DNA of 49,689 bases. Origin: Chitinophagaceae bacterium. GTDB taxonomy: Bacteria > Bacteroidota > Bacteroidia > Chitinophagales > Chitinophagaceae. This document shows positions 41,962 to 49,689 of the stretch, in pieces (the stretch's first letter is position 1; each line of letters begins with the position of its first letter). Below the pieces are notes generated by a model, which was given only the letters and a program-made list of their open reading frames with translations, ran no database searches and was not told the DNA's origin. The position numbers and the translations under genes are program-made. The stretch is from contig JACMLY010000065.1 in NCBI GenBank assembly GCA_014379345.1, forward strand, positions 1-49,689, written 5' to 3'.

Positions 41962-43071
41962 ATGAAAAAGCAAGTGGAAAACACCATTAAAGATATTGCC
42001 CTGAAGCTTGGCCTTTCTCCTTCTACAGTCTCCCGTGGCTTGAAGGATCATCCGCATATCAACGAGAAAACAAAAAAGAAGATCAAACTGACAGCGGCAA
42101 AATTGGGATATAAGCACAATGCCATTGCTGCAAGCCTTCGAAACAATAAATCCAACACCATCGGGCTGATTGTCCCAAAAATTTCTATGTTCTATCAATC
42201 TGCAGTCATTACTGCCATTCAGAATAAACTACACGAGCATAAATACAACCTGATGATTTGCCAGTCGAACGAATCGGTTGAAATGGAAAAGGAATTGGTA
42301 AACGCTTTGTATGCTTCAAGAGTAGAAGGATTGATTGTGTCGGCAACATTGAATACGGTAGACTTTTCCCATTTTGACGTTTTTTCCAAAAGCAATTGTC
42401 CCCTGGTATTTTTTGACCGGATACCTACTGACTATGCAGCAAACAAAATTGAAGGAGATGAATTCAATGGCGGTTACATGGCAACCAAACATTTGCTCGA
42501 ACAGGGTTGTCGGCGTATTGCCCATATAGGAGGGCCACTCACCTGTAATCTTTACCGGGGGCGTTTTGAAGGGTATAAAGAGGCCTTAAAGGCGTACGGG
42601 CTATCTGTGGATAATGACATCGTATACTTTCATGATCTTACTGCAGAAAATGGATTAAAAACAGGTGAAAAGTTATTTGCTAAAAACCCATTTCCCGATG
42701 CCATATTTGCCTGCAATGATACCACTGCGGTTACCATTATCCAGTATGCTAAATCCATTGGGCTGGCTGTTCCTTCAAAATTAAAAGTGATAGGATATTC
42801 CAATGGACCCTTATCTCAGATTGTAGATCCTCCCCTGACCTCCATTGAACAGTACACCAATAAGGTTGGCGCTGAAGCTGCTACGATGATGATGGAGCTG
42901 ATAAATCAAAAGCTGCAGCTCAAAGAATCTTTTCGCAAAGTCACTGTGCCTGTCGATCTTATAAAAAGGAATTCGACATCGAATAACCAAAAAACTTTTT
43001 CCATTAAAAAGATTCAACGCAGCGAATTGAAAATTTTACCTGTCAAACAACGGAAACTGAATGTTAAATGA
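41962..43071 (+). CDS. LacI-family transcriptional regulator
   Basis: A 369-residue regulator. The N-terminal helix-turn-helix and hinge are typical (TIKDIALKLGLSPSTVSRGL, INEKTKKKIKLTAAKLGYKHN, IAASLRNNKSNTIGLIVPKI), followed by a periplasmic-binding-protein-like sensor domain (about 65-335: GLIVSATL, PLVFFDRIP, HLLEQGCRRIAHIGGP, FACNDTTAVTII, PLTSIEQ). The basic C-terminal tail of about 30 residues is extra. It sits between the sugar-oxidation genes and susCD, and I infer that it binds TGCAATCGATTGCA at 37837 and 43256 and responds to a breakdown intermediate. No copy of the palindrome is seen before its own start. Confidence 0.92.
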   Translation: MKKQVENTIKDIALKLGLSPSTVSRGLKDHPHINEKTKKKIKLTAAKLGYKHNAIAASLRNNKSNTIGLIVPKISMFYQSAVITAIQNKLHEHKYNLMICQSNESVEMEKELVNALYASRVEGLIVSATLNTVDFSHFDVFSKSNCPLVFFDRIPTDYAANKIEGDEFNGGYMATKHLLEQGCRRIAHIGGPLTCNLYRGRFEGYKEALKAYGLSVDNDIVYFHDLTAENGLKTGEKLFAKNPFPDAIFACNDTTAVTIIQYAKSIGLAVPSKLKVIGYSNGPLSQIVDPPLTSIEQYTNKVGAEAATMMMELINQKLQLKESFRKVTVPVDLIKRNSTSNNQKTFSIKKIQRSELKILPVKQRKLNVK

Positions 43072-43079
43072 AAAATAGG

Positions 43080-43107
43080 TTGGAATAATATTTTTTTTAT
43101 AAATTTA
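43080..43107 (+). promoter_or_regulatory. Candidate promoter upstream of susC
   Basis: TTG at 43080-43082, a 17-bp spacer and TAAATTTA at 43100-43107 (last base differs from TAnnTTTG). The leader before the susC start would be about 100 bp. Confidence 0.35.
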
Positions 43108-43216
43108 GAGACCTTTACTGCTCGGCCAATCAAAAAATCTAACGACGAACCAAAACCAAAATCTGCAATCTCCATTTTATTTATTGTTGTAAACACTTCA
43201 CCAAAAAACTTGCTGT

Positions 43217-46200
43217 ATGTTTTTAAATCTAAAAATTCCGTTCCGGGTCTTCGACTGCAATCGATTGCAGTTTTTGATCTTTTTAATTTTACTGCTGCCT
43301 TTTGGGTCATTTGCTCAGGATGAAACCATTTCAGGGCAGGTGAAAGACAATACCAATAAACCACTTCAGGGAGTCAGTGTCCTTATTAAGGGGACTCAGC
43401 GGGGAACTACTACCGATAATGATGGGCGTTTTATAATTGCAAATGTCCCTAAAAACGGAGTTTTTGTTATCAGTTCTGCAGGCTATGCTACACAGGAAAT
43501 TGCAGCAAATAACAAAACCGCGATAAGCAGCCTAACTTTGCAGCCACAGGCTTCTGATCTGAATGAGGTGGTAGTGATTGGTTATGGTACCCGGCAAAAA
43601 AGAGATCTTACCGGCTCTGTGGGACAGGTGAAAGCCACCCAATTAGAAAACGAAAACCCCTCTAACGTTCAGGATATTCTTCGGGGTAATATTGCAGGAA
43701 TTAATATTTCCCAAATAAATTCTGCTTCTGCTAAAGGAGGAGGTGATCTTTTAGTGAGAGGCAAGTCTTCAATCAGAGCAGGAACATCTCCCCTGATCGT
43801 ATTGGACGACGTGATCTATCCCGGACAATTAAGCGATATTAATCCTAATGATATCGCCACCATCAATGTATTAAAGGATGCAAGCTCTGCGGCGATATAT
43901 GGGGCAAAATCAGCAAGCGGCGTAGTTTTGATCACTACTAAAAAAGGTACCAGGTCAAAGCCAACGATCACGCTGAATTCGAATATCGGAATCAGCGAAC
44001 TTGCGCAAAATGAACCTCTGTATGATGGTCCGGGTTTTGTAGCCTGGAGATCGGATGTGCAAAAAGCAAGAAATGCTGCGGCCACCAATCTGTACATATA
44101 CGATGATCCACGATCACTTCCATCAAATATCACGATGACTCAATGGAGGGCTGGCCGGCAGGGAGATTCTCTTGACATATGGCTAGATAGATTGGGATTA
44201 CGCCCGATCGAAATAAAAAATTGGAAAGACGGGAAAACCACCGATTGGTACGATAAGATGTTTCAGAAAGGATTTCGCCAGGATCATACGATCAGTCTCT
44301 CCGGCAAGAAGGATGAAGTATCCTATTACATGTCCGTAGGGTATACAAATAATGAGGGAGTAATAGTTGGCGATAAATTTAGAACATTAAGGACCAGGTT
44401 AAATCTTGAAGGCAGGGTAGCAAAATTTCTTACAGCCGGGATTAACATGCAGTTTTCAGACCGGGATGAAAGCCAGGTGCCTGTAAATTGGGGACAGATG
44501 GTAAATGCCTCCCCGTATGGCGAAATATATACTGACGATGGTCTTTTGTTGCGCGACAGCCCGAACGATGATATCGGCAACAATTCAAATCCGTTCATGG
44601 ATAACACATATACCAACAGGCTCCAGAAAAATAATACGCTATTCGGAAGTTTGTACGTTAAAGGAAATCTGCCTCTTGGATTCTCATACCAGATAAATTT
44701 TACCCCAAGCTTTGATTTTTACCGGTACTTCAATGGCGTTTCTGCGAAACATGTGACATTCCGACCCAGGAAAGGAGTAGCTACAAGAACGACTCAAACT
44801 ACCTATAACTGGCAAATAGACAATCTTCTTAAATGGGACAAAACCTTTGGTCAACATCAATTTAATGTCACACTCCTGTTTAATGCAGAAAAGTACCAGT
44901 CATGGAGAGAGCAAATAGACAATGAAGGATTCGACCCAAGTGATGTTTTAAGCTACCACAATATCGGAGCCGGAACTACGCCGATAGTAAAAAGCGAAGA
45001 TGAAGTGAGTACGGGTACTGCGTTGATGAGCCGGTTGAACTATACTTTTAGAGACAGATACATGATCACCGCATCTTTCAGAAGAGACGGTTATTCAGCC
45101 TTTGGCCAAAAAAATCCAAATGCAGATTTTCCCGCACTTGCTTTAGGATGGATATTTACGGAAGAAAAGTTTATGGAATCTGCCACATGGTTGAATAGCG
45201 GAAAGCTTCGCGTATCCTATGGCGTTAATGGCAACCGCGACATACCGCGCTATGAAGCATTAGCAGAACTTCAATCGGGGAAGTACCAGTATATATCTCC
45301 AAGTGGAGCGCTTGTGCCGGTGTCGCAGCTATATGTAAACAGAATGGAGAACCCCGACCTCAAATGGGAAAGAACCACCTCATACAATTTAGGACTTGAT
45401 TTCGCGATCCTGGATAGCAGGTTAAGTGGTTCATTCGATGTGTATAAAAAATCAACAAAGGACTTATTGATACTCCGAGCCTTGCCAAGTGTTATCGGAT
45501 TCGATAATGTGTTGTCGAATCTTGGTGAGGTGCAGAATAAAGGATTTGAAATCACCTTGAGCAGTATTAATATAACCCGCAAAAATTTCGAATGGAGAAC
45601 CACCATTAATTTCTGGCAAAATAGAAATGAAATTAAGCACTTGTATGGTCCTGTAAATCTTCTCGACGCAAACGGTAAAGTTATTGGACAAGTTGAGAAT
45701 GATGATATTGCCAATAAATGGTTCATAGGGCACGACCTTGATGAAGTATGGGACCAAAGAGTATTGGGAGTATGGCAGGAAAGCGAGCGCGCCGAAGCTT
45801 TAAAATATAAGGTTGAACCCGGAGATTTTAAACTGGAAGATTCTAATAACGATGGAGTATTAAATGATCTGGACAGACAATTTCTGGGATTTAGAACACC
45901 CAGATTTCAATGGACCCTTCGCAATGAATTCACTATTTATAAAAATTTTGACTTCTCCTTCCAACTTTATTCTAATTGGGGACAAATGAGTGATTATAAC
46001 CAGGCGAAAAATAACAGTGGTTTCCAGGATCGTCAGAATTCTTATCAATTTCCTTACTGGACAAAAGATAATCCGATCAATAACTATTCGCGATTATATT
46101 CCAGCAACGGTCAATCATCTTTTAGTGTTTACAGAAAAACGTCATTTATCAGACTCAATACAGTTGCCCTGGCCTATACAGTTCCCAAGAATATTACCCA

Positions 46201-46372
46201 AAAAGCACACATTGAAAGCCTGAAGATGTATGTCAATGTAAGTAACGCTGCATTGTATGCGCCTGACTGGGACTATTGGGATCCGGAATATAGGAACAGA
46301 GCTGGTGACGGCGCTATCAGCACGGCGATACCGCCCAGAATTTATTCACTGGGATTGAATGTTACTTTTTAA
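43217..46372 (+). CDS. SusC/RagA-type TonB-dependent receptor
   Basis: A 1051-residue outer-membrane importer for oligosaccharides. After a signal peptide (about 1-34, cleavage after SFAQ) come a carboxypeptidase-regulatory-like domain (about 37-115, ISGQVKDNTNKPLQGVSVLIKGT), the SusC-type plug (about 118-235, NEVVVIGYGTRQKRDLTGSV and LIVLDDVIYPG) and a 22-stranded-type barrel to a final aromatic residue (NVTF). Its partner SusD follows after 18 bp. The n-region of the signal is longer than usual (17 residues), and the palindromic operator lies within its codons. No other Met exists near the start, so 43217 is the only ATG option. The glycan is unknown. Confidence 0.95.
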   Translation: MFLNLKIPFRVFDCNRLQFLIFLILLLPFGSFAQDETISGQVKDNTNKPLQGVSVLIKGTQRGTTTDNDGRFIIANVPKNGVFVISSAGYATQEIAANNKTAISSLTLQPQASDLNEVVVIGYGTRQKRDLTGSVGQVKATQLENENPSNVQDILRGNIAGINISQINSASAKGGGDLLVRGKSSIRAGTSPLIVLDDVIYPGQLSDINPNDIATINVLKDASSAAIYGAKSASGVVLITTKKGTRSKPTITLNSNIGISELAQNEPLYDGPGFVAWRSDVQKARNAAATNLYIYDDPRSLPSNITMTQWRAGRQGDSLDIWLDRLGLRPIEIKNWKDGKTTDWYDKMFQKGFRQDHTISLSGKKDEVSYYMSVGYTNNEGVIVGDKFRTLRTRLNLEGRVAKFLTAGINMQFSDRDESQVPVNWGQMVNASPYGEIYTDDGLLLRDSPNDDIGNNSNPFMDNTYTNRLQKNNTLFGSLYVKGNLPLGFSYQINFTPSFDFYRYFNGVSAKHVTFRPRKGVATRTTQTTYNWQIDNLLKWDKTFGQHQFNVTLLFNAEKYQSWREQIDNEGFDPSDVLSYHNIGAGTTPIVKSEDEVSTGTALMSRLNYTFRDRYMITASFRRDGYSAFGQKNPNADFPALALGWIFTEEKFMESATWLNSGKLRVSYGVNGNRDIPRYEALAELQSGKYQYISPSGALVPVSQLYVNRMENPDLKWERTTSYNLGLDFAILDSRLSGSFDVYKKSTKDLLILRALPSVIGFDNVLSNLGEVQNKGFEITLSSINITRKNFEWRTTINFWQNRNEIKHLYGPVNLLDANGKVIGQVENDDIANKWFIGHDLDEVWDQRVLGVWQESERAEALKYKVEPGDFKLEDSNNDGVLNDLDRQFLGFRTPRFQWTLRNEFTIYKNFDFSFQLYSNWGQMSDYNQAKNNSGFQDRQNSYQFPYWTKDNPINNYSRLYSSNGQSSFSVYRKTSFIRLNTVALAYTVPKNITQKAHIESLKMYVNVSNAALYAPDWDYWDPEYRNRAGDGAISTAIPPRIYSLGLNVTF
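43255..43270. promoter_or_regulatory. LacI-family operator at the 5' end of susC
   Basis: A perfect 16-bp palindrome, CTGCAATCGATTGCAG. Its inner 14 bp are identical to the operator of the SDR-uxuA promoter. It lies 38 bp inside the susC frame, where a bound repressor could act as a roadblock. Confidence 0.55.
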
Positions 46373-46390
46373 TACTTCAACAACTGACAT

Positions 46391-48250
46391 ATGAAAAATT
46401 TATTCAAACGATCACTATATTTCCTTTTAGTATCAGTAATACTGATGGGTACAATAAGTTGCAAAAAAGATTGGCTGAAGCCAGATCCACTTTCTTTTTT
46501 CTCACCGGAGGAGGCCTATGTTGATGCTGCCGGAATGCGCACGGCACTGGTTGCTTGCGCCCGTAATGCACGACTCGAATACTATGGTGACACTCCCCCC
46601 ATTCTGACCGAGATGTTGTTTGCGGAAATTAGTGTAGATGGAACAACAGACAAATCAGGACCTCCACAGGATTTAAATTTGTGGATAACAGCTGATGCTG
46701 CAAAAGCATATGATGATGCAGATCACGCACGGCTTAAATATTACTGGAGAGAAGGATACAGGGGAATCAAATATGCAAATACAGTAATTACCAGAATTGA
46801 CAACGCAAAGTATGCTTCCGAAGCCGAACGAAACGCCATTCTCGGCTCTGCATATTTTCATAGAGCTCTTCGCTATTACAGGCTTACCCACCAGTTCGGG
46901 GACGTGCCGGCTGTAATGCAGGAATATAATTTTGCGAAGCTGGATTTTTATTCTACCAAAAGAGAAGTGATCCTCCAGAAAATGAAAGAAGATCTTGAAT
47001 TTGCGCGGCAGTGGGTCACTGATGGAGTAAACAAAGGTGAAGTTACCAAGGGAGCTGTTCTTCATTTGCTCACAAAAGTTAATCTCGCTTTAGGGCTATT
47101 TGATGATGCACTGGCATCTGCAAATGCGGTGATCAGCGGAGGTGCCTACAGTTTAATGAAAGCTCCGTTCGGTGCAACAAAAAAGAATGTGATCTGGGAT
47201 CTTCATCGACCAGAAAATAAATCTATTCCTGAAAATAAGGAGGGCCTCTTTATGATCATTGACCGCCTCGGAGACGGCGGATTTTATACAGGAACAACCC
47301 CCCCATTAACCGGTGGTATGCGGATCATGCGTCAGGCAGTTCCATATTGGGGCACAAATATAAATACACCTACAGGCAAAAAAGGAACAAATGATGCTGC
47401 GGTATCCACTGCAATTACCGGGTTTCTCAGCCAGTCAAATTTGTATGGAAGGGGTATCGGAAGATGTCGTCCAACGAATTATAGCCAATATGAACTCTGG
47501 ACTGATCCAAACGATCTACGTCATGCACCCGGTAACTGGGTGAGTATGGAAGACCTTTTTTACAACGAGCCCGGATTGAAAACAGCAAATGATCCCTGGT
47601 ATTTAAAAAATCTGCAGTTGCGCAGTGCGAACGGTAGTGTGCTTTGCGTAGACACTATCAGGAGCTGGTTTGGATGGCCACAATACAAATTGTTTGTTCC
47701 CGATACAGAGAACACACCTATGCAGGGGGGCCATACTGATTGGTATATTTTTAGACTTGCTGAAACATATCTTTTAAGAGCAGAAGCGTATTTCTGGAAA
47801 GGCGACCTTGCAAACGCAGCAGCGGATGTTAACCAGGTTAGAACGCGGGCCGGCGCGGCTCCCATTGTTGCCGCACAGGTAAACATTGGGACGATACTTG
47901 ATGAAAGAGCGAGAGAACTGTATTTCGAAGAACCTAGAAAGACTGAGCTTACGCGCATATCTTATATTTTAGCAAAAACAGGAAAACCTTCGGAAACAGG
48001 CAAAACATATACTCTTACTAATTTTTCTGACAACAATTATTTTTACGACAGGGTTAAAGAAAGAAATAATTTTTACAAGACCGGTATTCGAACCATTCAC
48101 AATGATCAGTTTACAATTAGTCCTTATCACATTCTGTGGCCTGTTCCTGCAGATGCGATACAGGCAAACAGCAGCGGTGTTATCAATCAGAATAAGGGAT
48201 ACTTTGGATATGAAGGAAATGTGCCTCCCCTATCAGATATTCCAAAATAA
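46391..48250 (+). CDS. SusD/RagB-type surface glycan-binding lipoprotein
   Basis: A 619-residue partner of the SusC receptor; it caps the barrel and hands over the glycan. The lipoprotein signal ends at Cys24 (TISC), followed by KKDW, a charge pattern compatible with surface export of Bacteroidota lipoproteins. The SusD fold is seen in the helical N-terminus ([50 protein letters not shown]) and the C-terminal block ([52 protein letters not shown]), ending with [13 protein letters not shown]. It is followed by a clear terminator, so susC-susD form one transcript. Confidence 0.95.
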   Translation: MKNLFKRSLYFLLVSVILMGTISCKKDWLKPDPLSFFSPEEAYVDAAGMRTALVACARNARLEYYGDTPPILTEMLFAEISVDGTTDKSGPPQDLNLWITADAAKAYDDADHARLKYYWREGYRGIKYANTVITRIDNAKYASEAERNAILGSAYFHRALRYYRLTHQFGDVPAVMQEYNFAKLDFYSTKREVILQKMKEDLEFARQWVTDGVNKGEVTKGAVLHLLTKVNLALGLFDDALASANAVISGGAYSLMKAPFGATKKNVIWDLHRPENKSIPENKEGLFMIIDRLGDGGFYTGTTPPLTGGMRIMRQAVPYWGTNINTPTGKKGTNDAAVSTAITGFLSQSNLYGRGIGRCRPTNYSQYELWTDPNDLRHAPGNWVSMEDLFYNEPGLKTANDPWYLKNLQLRSANGSVLCVDTIRSWFGWPQYKLFVPDTENTPMQGGHTDWYIFRLAETYLLRAEAYFWKGDLANAAADVNQVRTRAGAAPIVAAQVNIGTILDERARELYFEEPRKTELTRISYILAKTGKPSETGKTYTLTNFSDNNYFYDRVKERNNFYKTGIRTIHNDQFTISPYHILWPVPADAIQANSSGVINQNKGYFGYEGNVPPLSDIPK

Positions 48251-48262
48251 TTATTTCCTGAC

Positions 48263-48297
48263 AAAAAGAAGCCGGTCGTCTAACCGGCTTCTTTTTT
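48263..48297 (+). terminator. Rho-independent terminator after susD
   Basis: The stem AAAAAGAAGCCGGT pairs with ACCGGCTTCTTTTTT across a 6-base loop and is followed by T-rich sequence. It is 12 bp after the susD stop codon. Confidence 0.9.
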
Positions 48298-48510
48298 ATC
48301 AGGAAATTTAGAAACACTGCACTAAAATGATCAATTCAGATTAATATTGGTTCAACAGTTTCCGAAATCATCCTCAATGGCTTGGTATCTGAACATAAAA
48401 ATTATTCATTACCCGCCAAAAAATTATCGCTGCTGTTGAAATTTAATTTTTTTCGAGTCAGGTATAATTAAAAAATGTAAAATCCATTTATCGTCTTCAA
48501 AAAAAATAAC

Positions 48511-49689
48511 ATGTCATCAACACGTCGTGATTTTTTAAGCAACACTTCAAAGCTGCTGGCAGCCTCCGGATTGACAGGATTTACCGCTTCTCCCCTGCTG
48601 ACTGGTGATGATGATAGAAAAAAAATAAACACTGGCAAGATCGTGGTCGCATTAATAGGATGTCGTAACATGGGATTTGGTGATCTTGAAAATGCATTGA
48701 AAATACCAGGAGTAGAATGTGGCGCGCTTTGCGATGTGGATAGCGAAGTATTACAGAAGCGCAGTGCAGATGTTATGAAAATTCAGGGAAAGGCGCCTGC
48801 TTTGTTTAAAGATTACAGAAAATTGCTGCAGAATAAAGATATACAGGCCGTCATCATTGGTACTCCCGATCACTGGCATTGCCTGCCGTTTATAGCCGCC
48901 TGCCAGGCCGGAAAAGATGTATATGTTGAAAAGCCATTGGCCAATAGCATTGCCGAATGCGACCTGATGGTAAATGCTGCCCGAAAATACAAGCGCGTTG
49001 TTCAGGTGGGCCAGCAGCAACGCAGTGGTCCGCACTGGAAGCAGGCCATGGATTTTATGAATAGCGGTAAAATAGGACAACTGCGAAAAGTGAATATATG
49101 GTCTAACTTTAATTACGGCGTTGGCCAGCCGAAATTACCGGATGAAGTTCCGCCAGCGGCGGCTGATTTTGATCTGTGGCTGGGCCCTGCACCCCAACGC
49201 AGCTTTAATAAAAACCGTTTTCATGGATCCTGGAGAATGTTCTGGGATTATGGAGGAGGGCTGATGACCGATTGGGGTGTTCATTTGATTGATATGGCCT
49301 TATGGGTCAAAGGTATTACTGAACCACCGATAGCGGTTTCTGCATCTGGTGGAAATTTTGCTTATCCCGACCGCTCACATGAAACTTTCGATACAATGAG
49401 CGTGAGTTATCAAATGAAAGACTATACAATTAATTGGGAGCATACTGCAGGAACCCAATTGGGACCTTATGGACGTGCGTATGGCTTAGCATTTGTTGGC
49501 AACGACGCCACCCTTGTCATAGATAGAGAAGGATGGGAACTGTTTCCCGAACTCGATAACGGAAAATACAAAGTTGCAGCCATGCCTAAGCAGGCTGGCC
49601 GTGATTCGCATGAAGCACATATGAGAAATTTTGTCGATTGCATTAAAACAGGAAAGGATCCTGAATGCACAATAGAAAATGGCAGGTTG
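48511..49689 (+). CDS. Tat-exported Gfo/Idh/MocA oxidoreductase (partial, 3' end off window)
   Basis: An open frame of 393 codons from ATG at 48511 to the window end, with no stop. The Tat signal is S-T-R5-R6-D-F-L followed by a hydrophobic stretch. Rossmann part: VVALIGCRNMGFGD and CGALCDVDSEV; then IIGTPDHWHCLPFI, the complete EKP motif in YVEKPLANSI, QVGQQQRSGPHW, and DYGGGLMTDWGVHLIDMALW in the C-terminal domain. Only about 40-60 residues should be missing. It is the third exported member of this family in the locus and has the most canonical motifs. It is separated from susD by a terminator and 213 bp, so it has its own transcript. Confidence 0.9.
   Translation, partial: MSSTRRDFLSNTSKLLAASGLTGFTASPLLTGDDDRKKINTGKIVVALIGCRNMGFGDLENALKIPGVECGALCDVDSEVLQKRSADVMKIQGKAPALFKDYRKLLQNKDIQAVIIGTPDHWHCLPFIAACQAGKDVYVEKPLANSIAECDLMVNAARKYKRVVQVGQQQRSGPHWKQAMDFMNSGKIGQLRKVNIWSNFNYGVGQPKLPDEVPPAAADFDLWLGPAPQRSFNKNRFHGSWRMFWDYGGGLMTDWGVHLIDMALWVKGITEPPIAVSASGGNFAYPDRSHETFDTMSVSYQMKDYTINWEHTAGTQLGPYGRAYGLAFVGNDATLVIDREGWELFPELDNGKYKVAAMPKQAGRDSHEAHMRNFVDCIKTGKDPECTIENGRL

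Overview
The window reads as a chromosomal segment of a Bacteroidota, most likely a Chitinophagaceae-type bacterium. The evidence is a SusC/SusD pair, lipoproteins whose lipid cysteine closes a short signal peptide, promoters of the TTG-N17..20-TAnnTTTG type, start codons without clear Shine-Dalgarno sequences, and response regulators that are single receiver domains. The family-level placement is an inference. I see no rRNA, tRNA, CRISPR array, phage or insertion sequence. Both ends cut through genes.

1-22.8 kb is housekeeping and envelope content. It holds a TPR protein with an outer-membrane beta-barrel protein (cut at base 1), a DoxX protein, DacB (PBP4), CinA, a 2-oxo-acid dehydrogenase E2, a 2,3-diketo-L-gulonate reductase (DlgD-like) and two receiver-only regulators. 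It continues with a DUF218 protein, a 51-residue basic protein, a cupin/CBS pair, a secreted VOC protein, a secreted esterase and a large MG2/TonB-plug protein. It ends with tesA divergent from ybbA-ybbP, the same layout as in E. coli.

23.0-32.8 kb is the most unusual part. One co-directional cluster encodes an FhaA-like protein, a possible 29-residue membrane peptide, a membrane-anchored PP2C phosphatase, a 1364-residue polypeptide that joins a SEDS (RodA/FtsW) glycosyltransferase to a class B penicillin-binding transpeptidase, an FHA protein, a membrane Ser/Thr kinase and a small membrane-anchored protein. Content and order closely recall the actinobacterial fhaA-fhaB-pstP-rodA-pbpA-pknA-pknB locus. 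Here RodA and PbpA are one chain, and the PASTA sensor of the kinase is replaced by an SH3-like plus Sel1-like ectodomain. I infer a phospho-regulated peptidoglycan synthase module.

33.5-35.4 kb holds a flavin amine oxidase and a third receiver-only regulator. 35.6-49.7 kb is a carbohydrate locus. A mannonate oxidoreductase (SDR) and uxuA lie on the minus strand. A ThuA-like protein, two exported Gfo/Idh/MocA proteins, a LacI regulator, SusC, SusD and a third exported Gfo/Idh/MocA protein (cut at the right end) lie on the plus strand. The same perfect palindrome (TGCAATCGATTGCA) sits inside a predicted promoter for SDR-uxuA and at the 5' end of susC, and is the likely LacI operator. The locus probably imports a glycan and processes it by sugar oxidation plus the mannonate branch of uronate catabolism.

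The intergenic regions are rich in repeats. There are several different degenerate tandem repeats with an exact 7-bp period, long inverted repeats between convergent genes, and a stem-loop plus TAATCTTTGTAGA family at 32.9-33.3 kb. A 54-bp copy of the 3' end of tesA lies just downstream of that gene.
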